Shown here one piece after another: positions 1 to 11,720 of a stretch of DNA of 64,000 nt. Origin of the DNA: Lithospermum erythrorhizon (Eukaryota; Streptophyta; Magnoliopsida; Boraginales; Boraginaceae); the NCBI GenBank assembly GCA_019722365.1, contig JADFUC010000517.1, forward strand, positions 186,001-250,000, in the 5' to 3' direction. The notes under the pieces are model-generated. The model was not told the origin of the DNA. It saw only the letters and a list, made by a program, of their open reading frames with translations, and ran no database searches. A program made the position numbers and the translations under genes. Positions within the stretch are counted from its first letter, which is position 1. Each line of letters begins with the position of its first letter.

Positions 1-1266
1 TATAAAGTTCAAACATCGATTAGTCCCGAAAGCTGAATATATGGGAATGATTTCTTGCCCCCAATTTGGTGGTATACACCATTTATGAAATTGTATCAAG
101 CCAGTAAAATTGGAGTATTCAAATTCCACCTACATAGCCACTTTCCGTGACTAACTTCCAACTTTGAACTATACGAATCAAATTGATAATTAACTACCTT
201 CTAAATCATACACTTAATATATTGAGCTCCCAATTTAAAAATTATATCATCAAAATTTAAAATTAGATAATTTTTTATGGAGTGAAGGTGTAATAAACAT
301 AGAGTTAAAGTGACCTAGTAGTTACCATTTATCTTAAGTTATATATTGTGTCATACTCTAAAGCAACAGTCATAGCGAAACCGTCGGTAGTTGCTGATGT
401 TGAAGACATTTTCAGTGTTTGAAGATGCAGGGGATCGACCCCATCGGCAGACCGGTCTCGCCGCAGAGTGCCTCCAATGCACAAATCTGCCGGCTCAGAG
501 TGGTTCTATCGAGACTCGAGGTCCCGGCCGGGTCTCGGCGTTGACGGGCCACTGTATAGCCTGAATTCATCGAGTGCCATCGAATCGCTATCGGCATCGC
601 CCCGCTTTAGGCCTCGAAAGCGAAAGCGCGTTCGAAGCAACATAAAGCGGAAGATTAGGTCATAATTTTCTTTTGTATCCAAAAAATTATTCCACTTCTC
701 TAAATTCATTTTGTTAAAACCCAATAGAGTTGTTCTAATGACTGAATAATCGTAGATATCATCTTTTTAAAGTTAAATTCTAGTAGATTTTGTCATTGAG
801 AATACTAAATTATAAAGCATTACTCCAATTGAGCAGTTTAGCTCTGATGTGACTTCAGAATAAATTGGCTCTCATGGTGCTCTTTCTAGTTGATTGCAGT
901 TGTTAAATTGTGGACGACCTCGGCGGGAAATCAGATAAAGATTCTGTTATTTACTTTAGTATTTTCATTTCATTGTCCTGTCTCGTGATTATATGTGGTA
1001 TATTTAGACTCGTAGTGAGCTGCACATATATCTGCTAGCTTATATCGCTCCGCATCCCAACAAGAGTAGCCCAGTAGCTTAATATAATAGAGTTGCAAAG
1101 GATTCACATTAATCTCCGTGTTGTTATTGATATACATATATTACAAAAAGAGCACCAATAAACTCTAATTATTGAAATTCCTATAGGGTATAGGTGACAC
1201 TCTTTTGTGCAAGAAAAATTTGCTCATTTCTAAAATTACCAAAAAAAAAAAAAAAAACAATGTCAT
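1..1266. other. Intergenic, with a GC-rich island
   Basis: No gene could be supported here. Most of it is AT-rich. Positions about 425-655 are clearly richer in G+C and CpG and are open in several frames on both strands (for example plus 468-665 and minus 506-724), none of which I recognise. A run of 17 A's ends near 1257, just past the 3' end of the minus-strand pectinesterase pseudogene. Confidence 0.5.
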
Positions 1267-4200
1267 TCATATTGTGGTTGGAGGAAGAAGCCAGGAAGAA
1301 CCGGAAATGTAACCAAGAGAGATATAAGGTTTGGACCTCTGCATCTGTTAATTGCTTAACAAATTTAGCTCGCCCAGCAAGATCCGCTCCTGGACCGATA
1401 TTTCTATATTCTCCGAAAATTACCGTGCTGCCAAAACGAAAAATTATGAAAATTGTTCTTTAAGTTTTAAACATATTATAATATAAATACTATGTTTCTA
1501 GTATCTACATCTAAATTGTTAACCTGGGCAACTTTTAACCATAAATAAAAACATTTGAAAAATAATAATATGAAAAGATTTTTCAATACACATCCAAATA
1601 AAATGGTTTCATCTTTTCTTGTTGAAGGTGAGGCCAGACCTTCCTAGTTACAAATGAAATTGTTTCCTTAAGCAATGAGTTTATATATATATATATCTCG
1701 CGTGTGTTATTTCAAGCCTCATATTATTATATAGGGTAAAGGGGAGATTTATTTATCGTGAAAGATAATAATTTGATCTAATAAAGAAAATATTTTTAAA
1801 ATATGATTGACGAAATGTTCTCAATTAAACACATGAAACCTTCCATTGCCATATTATTATTTAATTATTGTGTATGTGATAAATTCTTCCTTATATTCTT
1901 CCTTATTAACCAAATACATGCTATTCTTAAATGAATTTTTTTTGTAACTTTTCATCAAATTATTAAATGAAACAAACATGAAAAGGAAAGTATATAATAT
2001 AAGTAATATTGGGGGCATGGAGACTCACTTGTCGTTCTTGGGATCTTTATTATTAGACCATCCTTCCTTGTTAACAACATCACTCATCTCAGTGAAGGCG
2101 AAGGTGACTTTGGGATATGCCATCCATGCCCTCCCTAAGAAAGCGGTGCCGCCGGAACCGGTGACCGTGCAATGTACCATAGAGAAACCTTCATCTTCAT
2201 CTGACATCTCAGTTAATAGACGGCCACATTAAATTCCAGGAATAACATGTAACTCGGTACCCCCAATCAAAAGAGAAGAGATTTAAGTAAGTGGTTTTTT
2301 GTAATAATGATAACTTTGGAAATCAAGTTAATATTTTAACACTCAACAAGATTAATGAACACTTATTACATCCTAAATTAATTGATATGGTCTTAATTTC
2401 AACAAGTAGCGTTAATAGCCCGACACTTTTGAACAATAATTCATACATATAACTTTGAATTACTATTATAAGATTCATTATATATTGCATATTCATTCCA
2501 ATCACTTCCTTCTTCCTCAAAAAATTGTCTAAGTTTTGAATTTTGAAAATCTATTTCGTATTAAACTCAAATATTTTTTTGTATGTTCTAAATAGTATTT
2601 GGTAAAAATGTATCAAAATACTGTATTTTTCAACATATTTTACTATTAACGTAATAATTTTGATACAAATTAAAGTTATAAGTTTGACTAGTGACAATAA
2701 AATATGCAATATCTTTCGGATTGAGTGAGTATATGCCAAAATTGGACATTGATATTTTTTTTTAATTTAAATGAAATAATTTAGAGTCAAACTTAAATTT
2801 TCAAGTGTTAAGCCGGACTTAAGGATAGATAGAAAAATTCAAGTTATTTAATACGTTTAAATTTACCAAACGTAAGTTAGAACTAATTAAAAAAGATATC
2901 ATAAAGTTATTGTAAGTCAATATTAAAAATCACATTTGGATAACAAGGAACATGAAAATGTTTGAAAATTTGGAACATGATGCTTGCAATGTAGCTGCCA
3001 AATGCATTCATAGTATTAGAACGAAGTTGTGTAAATAGTTGGAAAGATATAATTAGAAGTAACCCAAATTGGCATATATATGTAGATTGGGGGTTTAGTT
3101 TGGATTTCCTAAAATAAAGAATAGTATAATATCTGTATTTGTTCATTCTATCAATACAAAATATATTTTTGGAAAAAAAAAAGTTAATATTAAAAAGAAT
3201 TGTTTTATCGGAGGGAGTAATTGTGTAGATGTTTTACCAAGTAGATGGATTTTCCGCTTCCGAATATGAAATCAACTGTTCCTTCAATATAGCAATCCTT
3301 AAAGAAATGTCTGCCTTTGTCATCACAAAGGGTGTCTTGGAACCCAATAAGCTTGCAGTTATAAAATGAAGCTTTGTCCCCTCCTATCCTCAACGCCACT
3401 GCCTGTTGTCCTTCTCCCCCATTTGGCCTTATAGCAGAATTCTATTATCAAAATAAGAAACTTACTTATATTATTAATTAAAGAATAACACATTATTGTT
3501 TAATATACAGATTATCATAAAGATAATGCATGATTAAAAGAAAGAAATGAAACATCATGGGTTAAACTCAGGGCAAAGTTTCTTTCCATTTATTTTAATT
3601 TTTTTATCATACATCATCATTTAATAGTTTCGAGCACTTTTTTATATATTCCCTTTTTGTCAATCATGATTGGTGGACATTTACTGATACGCTGACAGCC
3701 AATCAAGCGCGGCTCCCGCATCAAAGCAAGGCCCATCATCAATGAAGTTATTCGAAAGACATTCTAATATGCCCAGACACCTGCATACGAACATAAATAG
3801 GTAATCCTACTAAATAATCGGCAAGATTTATCCCATTCAAGAATAATTATTGTCAGTGGATAACTCACGCCATGCTAGATACACCGTAGCGCAACCTACA
3901 TTAAATGCTGCCTCATTGACATTTGATTGATGCAATTTCATGATGTACGCATAAACATATACAAATGGTATCAACTGTGGTTTCAAAAGTGTGAATGATC
4001 TGCATCGATGTTTTTTTCTATGAATCATTTATTTATTTTGGCGTCCTTTCTATCTCCTCTCGTTTCATTAATTGTACTATTTTTCCGAAAATTGTAGAGT
4101 TTTTATGGTATCTTAGCTATAATTTTAAGAAAGTCGGTTTTTCTTTGTCACCTTTCTAAATTTCAATTTAGTCATGATTTAGTCTTAATGTACCACAATT

Positions 4201-4740
4201 TTAATATTAACAGCGTTGAAATAATCAGATTCAACGATCAAAGTAGCGCTATCCACTGTCCCAAATTGCTTAGCATCTCCCATTAAAAATCCACAGGCAT
4301 GTCCTTGCGTCACCCACAAAAAATGTCACAAAAGGTTTTGTCCTATCAATCTTTGATCTTCTCCTTATATATCCTCCCGCGAAAGACATATAATCCACAC
4401 GTTTCATATTATTCGTTGGGATGCTCTGAATAGCTTCATTAATGATGGAAATCGCCACTTCCATCGCTCATCTTACCATTGTCACATTAGATTCTGCGGC
4501 CTCTAGGGCAGGGTCTAATGCGCCTGTCTAGCCGATAATGGCTTTACATTTTGAACCTGGTACAACTTGAGCTTTGTTTTCTGAATGGGTTAAATCGTCG
4601 GAATAGGCAATGGAATGAGACAGACTTACATTAAAAGTTAATACACCTGTGTATACCTTCTTGTATGCATTTTGAGTTTAGGACAATTCTCTTTGTCTGC
4701 AAGAAATTGCAATGAGGGAAACAAATGACAAAAGTTGTTA
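1267..4740 (-). pseudogene. Pectinesterase (pollen PPME1-like) pseudogene, four exons
   Basis: Pectinesterases remove methyl esters from cell-wall homogalacturonan. Four minus-strand exons match the PPME1-like class. Exon 1 runs from about 4600 to 4194 (ALDPALEAAES, AIQSIPTNN, IDRTKPFVTFF, GTVDSATLIVESDYF). Exon 2 is 3441-3238 and contains [17 protein letters not shown] and [13 protein letters not shown], with the catalytic Asp of GTVDFIFG present. Exon 3 is about 2255-2029 (ELHVI, FSMVHCTVTGSGG, FLGRAW). Exon 4 is 1427-1267 (FGEY, GPGADLAGRAKFVKQL, then GYISG and WLLPP after a shift). The junctions 4194/3441, 3238 and 2029/1427 carry GT-AG signals and keep phase. A hydrophobic stretch near 4735-4690 may be a decayed signal peptide. 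Lesions: in-frame TAG and TGA plus at least three frame changes in exon 1, a TAA in exon 3, and one extra base in exon 4. The family is certain. That it is broken is clear unless the assembly is poor. Confidence 0.88.
2502..2733. mobile_element. Mariner-type MITE remnant
   Basis: The left end (about 2502, CACTTCCTTCTTCCTC) and right end (about 2733, read as the reverse complement TATACTCACTCAATCC) form weak inverted ends. The interior resembles the segments at 30262-30512 and 43600-43770, sharing words such as TTTTACTATTAA and AATTTTGATAC. It lies beside pectinesterase pseudogene exon 3. Boundaries are approximate. Confidence 0.4.
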
Positions 4741-6050
4741 CTTATAAATTACTGAAAATCCGATTTGCCGTAGACATGGTTTGGTTGGGGTAGTTGATGG
4801 TATAAATTACACACAATATAATTGAGGTAATCCTTTATAAATGGATCACAAAATAAACGATATTAATTGGAACTAAAATAATTTGCAAATTATCCACTAG
4901 TATAATATACAGATGTGGATTGATACTAGTTAAGGTTTCAAAGTTAAATATATAGATACATGAAGTTAACTAATTAATACAATCATAATAAATACTTAGA
5001 TATTCTAATTTCCTCCAATTCAAACATCACGTTTTCAAAATCGGTATATAGCTGATCAACCATTTTCAATTATTCATTATTTAAATAAATATAAAATTTA
5101 TATAGTTAGATTTGTCTTTAAAAGTAGTTTCATAATATTATTTTTTTATAATTTTTGAAATTATAATTTAAGACTAATTGATTGTCAAAACTCAACCTTG
5201 ATTTTCGAAAACGACAAATATTTTGGATTGGAGGTAGTATAATTTTTTAAGACTAATTGGTTTTTTATTTTTGAAGTCTGAATTTTCAATTCAAATAAGT
5301 GAAAATATAAACATATTTTTTCTTTTCATTGACACCAAATTATAGAAGCTATTTATTTATATTGTCAGACATTTAATTTTTACTGCTTACTTTAAATTAT
5401 TCTCTACTATTAGATTATTTACAGATATTTAGTTGGTAATAACATAAAAAACAAATAGGAGAAGATGCAAAATTATTATATATAACATGTTAATGTGAAA
5501 ATACATATGGCTTCTATTTACTCCACTTCAAAGTATCAATAATATATAATTATTTTATTGTACTCAGTTATTTCCATAAAAAAATTTTAATTTTGATTAT
5601 TTAAAAAATTTAATAGATAATATATTTAATACTAATAAAAGTTGACTTATTTATCAAAATACATATGAATATTAATTAAATAGGACAAATTATGATAAAT
5701 AAAAGAATAAAAGTAGACGATTTTTATTAGAAGGAAGAAATATGTATTTCCTGTGAAATAAGATTATTTATTATTTACACGTTCTTGAAGCGGACATGCA
5801 ATTATCTTAGTGGACGACTGGACGTCCAATTGATACGCCTCCAGAAATTAGATCATCTGTTTCTAATAACGTCCGTTTGTTTGCTTGTGGTGAGGGTGCT
5901 TAGACGTGTCTAGTCGACCGAAGCCCTACCAGTGTCCCGCCCATTTGGCCCGAGCCTGGTTCAGGCCCACTGATCCAACATGTCTGCCTTGCCATGCCTC
6001 GGTTTCACCCATCCAATATCAGCGGGTATCATCTTATCCTGCCTGTTCTC
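4741..6050. other. Intergenic, repeat-rich
   Basis: I see no gene. The stretch holds the Stowaway-like MITE at 5008-5237 and a short GC-richer patch at about 5880-6040. The rest is AT-rich with no long open frame. Confidence 0.5.
5008..5237. mobile_element. Stowaway-like MITE
   Basis: A 230-base segment flanked by TA on both sides. The ends are inverted copies: the left begins ATTTCCTCCAATTC, and the right read backwards begins CTACCTCCAATCC. The interior is AT-rich and non-coding, as is usual for Tc1/mariner-derived MITEs. Confidence 0.6.
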
Positions 6051-7200
6051 TTAATAAACACAAGTAACGCTTTTAACATAATGCGCTAAATCGCTTAACA
6101 CATAAAATATCAGAATACATAACTCAAGGGTATTCGCAACTAGCCCGAAATAAACGGCGTAACGTTGTAACAAATTGCCACCGCTTAACACACAAGCAAA
6201 CGGTCGGGTATCACAATGTACATTAAACACCATAACAAGTAACAACATAAATTGAAATTACCGACAAGGCGACAACACAACCTAAAACAAGTTTGGTTAA
6301 CCACATAACATAATCATTATTCAAATTAAACGCATAACATAAAACCTAAATTGTTTGAATACCAAAGTACATGACATAAAATAAAAGGAACCATAATTGT
6401 TTGAAACTTGAAAGTACATAACATAAAACAAAACACATTCACTCATGTGTTTCTTCGGTGTCATCTCCTTGACGATCAACTGGAGGCGCGGCGGCTCGAA
6501 TCATCCCTTCATCATTAACCTCGTATCCTCCACTCAGATTATTACCATCCATCCCAAGCCTCATCCCCTAGATCTCTGTCCTCATCTCACCAAACATTGT
6601 TAACATGTCAAAATCATGCACTCCAACATAGCTCGATCGGATGATCCATGTGAGGACCCCGCTTTCGTCGAGGAACAACCAGGCGATGTCGGCTCCCCAA
6701 GACTTGATTCGATCCTATCAAGTCGCATCAAGCATTTGTTGAACAACCACACATCCCTCACAAACTGCAAATCTAGAACATCTCCCACTTAGAAAGCAAC
6801 TTACCCTCCCACATATACAACCCCCGGTAAAAGAACGATTGCTTATCATAGTGTCCTTCTTAAAAGTACCATTTGTTGAACTCTAAACAGTGAAACACTT
6901 TGGTGATCACCAACAAATTTGAGATGATCATCACATATCGGATGCTGAGGCTTATTTCTTTGATATAGGTCATATGTAGAATTTAAAAATTGATCTTAAC
7001 TATATTCACAATAACCATGTAACAAACGCATGTATGAAAGTAAGCTCCGACGCTTGACTATTAGTGGGCAAAATGATCCCTTGGACGACCTTCCAAATAA
7101 ACTTTTGAAGGCCGTTCAAATTGTACTTATACGCTAGATGTGGTTTCTTAGCTATACAGCCATTGTTAAGAATCGCATCACAATCATTCAAACTCTTTGG
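6051..7200 (-). pseudogene. Degraded minus-strand coding remnant, family unknown
   Basis: Several short minus-strand frames follow one another (7191-7006, 6788-6600, 6248-6051). Stops and frame changes separate them, and the intervening sequence can be read as more protein-like sequence, for example the acidic tail GDDTEETHE near 6440-6470. Codon use looks like an old gene rather than random AT-rich DNA. I do not recognise the family. A transposon-encoded protein is plausible because a foldback element lies just beyond at 7213. Confidence 0.3.
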
Positions 7201-7212
7201 TCAAGACCAAAT

Positions 7213-7486
7213 AATTAACGTGGAAACGCTTTTAAATTAAGCTTAAAATTAATGCTTAAACTGTCATGCTCATCGCTTTCAGTTTTTTAACGTCACCACG
7301 CTATTACACGAAAAAGAGTTGTTTCTTTTCTCTCTCTGTAGAACGTGACCACATTTCAAACGCTATCGTCACCAAGAAAAAACAATTTCTTTTTAAGCAC
7401 AAACATGGCTATGTTAAACTGAAACATGGCCACGCTTGATTTTAAACGTGGTACCGTTTAATTTAAACGTTTCCACGTTAAGAAGA
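7213..7486. mobile_element. Foldback/MITE element with about 27-bp terminal inverted repeats
   Basis: The left end at 7213-7240 reads TTAACGTGGAAACG followed by an AAATTAA-rich stretch. The right end at about 7458-7486 is its near-perfect reverse complement (AATTTAAACGTTTCCACGTT). Further inward the arms remain partly complementary around the words AACGTGG and CACGCTTGA. The roughly 220-base centre has no open frame. No convincing target-site duplication was seen. Confidence 0.55.
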
Positions 7487-9797
7487 CATTTTGTAAAATA
7501 TATAAAAGTTTAACCTAATGGATTAAATAAACATTTTAGTATTAAGCTATTCACATTATACTGCTGGCCAGACTTATATGAGTTCCTTCAATAAAAAATT
7601 ATAAATTCTTTGTACAAATTAATCATAATCATCATAAACTAATTCGCCTTCGACTTGTTATCGGAGTTGATTATTTTCAATGTTTCTTCTTTCTTCTCAA
7701 TTTTCATCAATATCACTAAGAGAGTTTAAATATATCTTTTGATTTTCTTCCATGAAAGCGAATTTTATCTGTAATCTGCTCAAGTATTATCAACGTTAAT
7801 ACACACATACTTGTATTGCCGAAGTAAGTCTGAACGCTGAGTATTGTAGTTTCACCATGCTAAATTCTAGTTATCAGAGACATAGGTATATAAAATATTT
7901 TTTTGTCATCTTAGATACCGAAAACGGTTTCAAGTATTTCCGCCACCATTTAATAGTGTCAAAAGGATTACTATCATATTGACTTAACTAAATTAATAGT
8001 TAAAATATGAGGTAACCTATTCATGTCTTCTGTGAGGAGTGGATTATTTTGTCATTCAATTGTAAAACATTTCTAAGTATTTAGGATTGTGATTTTAACT
8101 TCCGTAGGCACATTTAAACTTTGAACACTATGGTGGTACAACCTTGGCTCCAGTATGTCGTGTGGATCGTACTTCTGTTATACATCGTGATGCAAATAGT
8201 TTCACTATCTTATATTTCTTCCTATCATAATTCGCAAGTTCGAATTAAAGGGTTTCTAAAGCATCATAATACTTAATTTGACTCTATGTAGTAATGAATA
8301 CTTTAATCTAAGGTTAGGGATCCATTGCCGGTAACTAATTGCATATATACGTGGTATATGATGAAAATATTAAAAAAATTTCTTTCATATTCGAAATCAT
8401 AGTTATTTAACAACATTCTTTACTTATATGTTTACCATATGAATGGAGATATTAACAACAATATTCTAAAGAAAAGATGAATGTTTGATGATATTGAAAT
8501 AAAAAACTAATATAATTTTTAATTGGCTCTAAAACAATAGTAATCTATAACAATATTATCAATTATCATATGTGAGTGGAATATAATATCTATCAACAAT
8601 TTCTATAAAAAATTTCAGAATTTCTTCCTTACATATATGCACGAATAGTAGATCGTAGTGCCTATGTCTCAGTCAACATCCAAAATTACTTTTATGCTTT
8701 CTACCCAATGCCTCAACAATTTTTTTTATATTGATGTTTTCTTGTCCTGCCATTAACAACTAAATTAACTGCCTTATGAATTGGTACAACATAAATCATC
8801 TCAAACAACTTTGATTCCATCTTTAAGAACTAATCAAGTTAACGTGACATAAACATTTAACATGAAAAAATCTACTAAAACCCCATTTAATTGGCATATT
8901 TAATTTTTCAATTGAAACGCATAGCGTACATTATCAAATGAAATTACAATTTTATTCAAAGACATTAGGCACTATACATACTATACCTTCTCGAAATTGA
9001 ATATTGTTATGTTTAAATAATCGATCGAAATTATCAATTCTCATTTGTAAGACCCATTTCAATAATCCAATGACACATTATATCAAAACTCGTCACCAAT
9101 AATACTACTGGGCCAAACACATTTTATGAGGTAAAGTCAAGACCTGCAATCAATAGAAGAGTTTCTTTCATTTTTAAAATATTTAAAAGTATAAGTTCTA
9201 AAAGAAGACGCAGAGACGTTTAGCTTCCTGGGAGATTAATGGCATTTTGAATCCAATTAGAAAACGGCCAATCACAATGATTAAAAAGGTAAAACTACCG
9301 ATTATAAATTTCATACTTTCCATCCTATAAACAAATCATTAAAAGAAACGCCACGCCGGTTTAGGATTAATTGTTCCTGTGTACCACCCTGCACACCCCC
9401 ATCCTTACCGATCTTATGAGACGATATGCCTCTTTACACCATCCGTTTTCCATGATAAAATTTTCCTACAAGTTAAACACATCTACAAAAATATGAAGGT
9501 AGAGACAAAGTATATCATACTCTCGTACCTCTCCTTCCATTGAATTTAACATGATATCGCTTAAAGTAAGCTCTCGACTTCTGAGCTTTCACAAATGCGA
9601 CTGTTTATTTTTATAGAAACATGTGGATCTCAGCAATTAATGATATTTGAAGTTCTTTCTCCCTATAGACACTGTCTAGATGATAGTACAAAAGACCAAC
9701 AGCTCGAACTTAAAAAATCATATCAGCCTGTGTGAAACCAAGAGAACAATAAGGGAAATGGTAGTCATCAGATACTACATCTTTTAGAATCACTCAC
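7487..9797. other. Intergenic, nothing recognised
   Basis: AT-rich DNA without an open frame worth reporting, apart from possible unidentified downstream exons of the minus-strand membrane-protein gene just below 9797. Confidence 0.45.
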
Positions 9798-10785
9798 TTG
9801 AGAAGACAACTTTATCATTAGCTTCAAAAAGAGTGGAACGAAAGACCAAGTTATAACCGCGGCAGTGGCAAGATACACGGACAACATAAGCAGCCCACCT
9901 GTGAAATAACCATTACAAGAAGGTAAGTATAAATCTGAAAGATCAATCACAATGTGCAATGAGATCTAAACAAGAAGACCTGAGGACAAGAGACCATTGA
10001 AAGAAACGATTGATAACTAATATGATGGAAAGAACTAAAAACAACCAAAGCTTAATTGGTAGCCAAATGGCGTATATATAGACAGAAATTACCCACAATC
10101 AACGGTCCAAGCAACACCCCAAAGTAAGTCCGTCCTGGAAATAAACTAAATGGAGAATTGTAAGTCCGTCCGTTATTGTCATGGCACACATGGTGCTGGT
10201 CTTGCAGATGAGCTCTTCTTGCATGATGGAGCAGTCATGATTCAGGTCAGTAACATAGCTCCTCAGATATATTCAAGTGGGGATTACAAAACCTCAATAA
10301 ATCCAAATAAGTGGGGATTATTTGAGGTTTTTAATTCTTTTATATGTTCAAATAGCTACATCAGCAAGAAAGATTCTGTGGCATTAAAAAACCTCAATAA
10401 ACCCAAATAATCACTTACCCATTTGACATTCGAAAAATCTCAAGATTGATTGCATTCAATGCTGAAAACAGAAAAAAAGGAGAAAAATCTTAAATAATCA
10501 CTTACCCACTTTGTCTCTGAAGTTGTTGTGGCTCCCAATCAAACTGACAGAATCTGCAATCAGTCAAAGAAAAGAGAAAATGAATATCCAAACTTTGTGG
10601 CTCTAAAACGGAACATCCTTAAACATCAAAAACCTAATTACCTGGTTCAAAATCGGAGCACAAAAAAAAAAACATAAATTGACAATCATCAAACAATCAA
10701 AGACAATATATAGTACTCCATAATTTATATTGGTAATCACAGAGCCTTAACCTTGGGGCTCATCAAGTGATGCATCACTGGTCAT
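9798..10785 (-). CDS. Putative small membrane protein, four 5' exons, family unknown
   Basis: Four minus-strand blocks join in phase through GT-AG introns: 10785-10752 (34 bases, starting ATG and MTSDASLDEPQ), 10553-10506 (48), 10134-10093 (42) and 9898-9798 (101). Together they give 75 codons with no stop. The donors at exons 2 and 4 are the strong GTAAGT and GTGAGT. The N terminus is short and polar. It is followed by a long hydrophobic region running from YFGVLLGPLIVGG through LLMLSVYLATAAVITW to SFVPLFLKL, enough for one or two membrane spans. I could not find the last exon: the next likely acceptor, near 9731, soon reaches a stop. I do not recognise the family. The matching phases at three junctions argue against chance. 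It could be a live gene or a recent remnant. Confidence 0.5.
10160..10245 (+). pseudogene. GT61-like glycosyltransferase exon scrap
   Basis: A short plus-strand block reads HGTHGAGLADELFLHDGAVM and ends at a good donor (CAG|GTCAGT at 10246). The HGAGL followed by a (L/F)FL..GAV segment is the conserved nucleotide-sugar-binding region of plant GT61 enzymes (xylan arabinosyl/xylosyltransferase and related). No other GT61 exon was found nearby. It lies inside an intron of the minus-strand membrane-protein gene, so it is probably a captured or leftover exon. The match is one motif only. Confidence 0.4.
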
Positions 10786-11720
10786 CTAAAGTGAATCACT
10801 CTCTTCTGCACATGGTAATCACAATTTAGTTACAAATTCAAGAAATCTCATTTCAAATATCATCATTATTAACACCAAAAAGGAACATATCATTTCAAAT
10901 GCCGAAAAGAACCGTAGAGACCAACGGGGAGGATTGCATGATTCTAGACGCCACCAAGCACAATATGAGGAGTATGCTGAGGATAGTTCAGGGAAGACTT
11001 TTCATTCTTGTACTTCATTCCCGTGGAATGAGCAATAAGTAAATGCACTTCAAATTATATAATATTATATCATTGCCCCTGAGATTAACCAAATAACGCA
11101 CTCATTTTAACTACCGGATAGTACATCAACCCAGAACATACAAAACTCGAATGTTCTGTGCACGAGTAATCAAGCGCGACGTGAAAAATCTCACGTTACT
11201 GGGAAATTTCGTTTCTTTTTATAAGATTGGAGCACATGCCTTTATTTTAGTCAATTACTCCTAAGCATCTGCTGCAAATGTTAATCAAATAAGGTGTCAA
11301 AAGAGGATCATTCATACATCAAATGATTCAATGCTGTCAATATTACGTAGACTGGATCAAATGATCCAAGAGAATTTTTTGAACACCCAAAATGTAGGCC
11401 CCATCGCATAATAAAATAAAGCCTTATTTATTCCATTTTCAAATTAGCAAATTTCTCACAAATAAGTACTGGGCCGTCGGTTGCTTTATTTTTTTTAATT
11501 TCTTTTTTAATGAGAATCATTTTGTACAATAATTAAGTAAATAAAATAAAAAATATATCACTATTTTTTATTTTGCATCTATAACAGTATCATGCTTCAG
11601 ATTATCATTCTATATACCAAATTTTTTTGAGTATTTTACACCCCTTTTCATTAATTGTATTAAAATATTATCAATTTTTTGAAATTCAATAAAAAAATAT
11701 TTTGTGAAAGGAGGATAAAG
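10786..11720. other. Intergenic, nothing firmly recognised
   Basis: No supported gene. Positions about 10890-11035 have a more coding-like composition in plus-strand frames but match nothing I know. The rest is AT-rich. Confidence 0.4.

Noticed and set aside
1194..1463. 89-codon plus-strand frame
   Set aside because: It is antisense to the last exon of the pectinesterase pseudogene.
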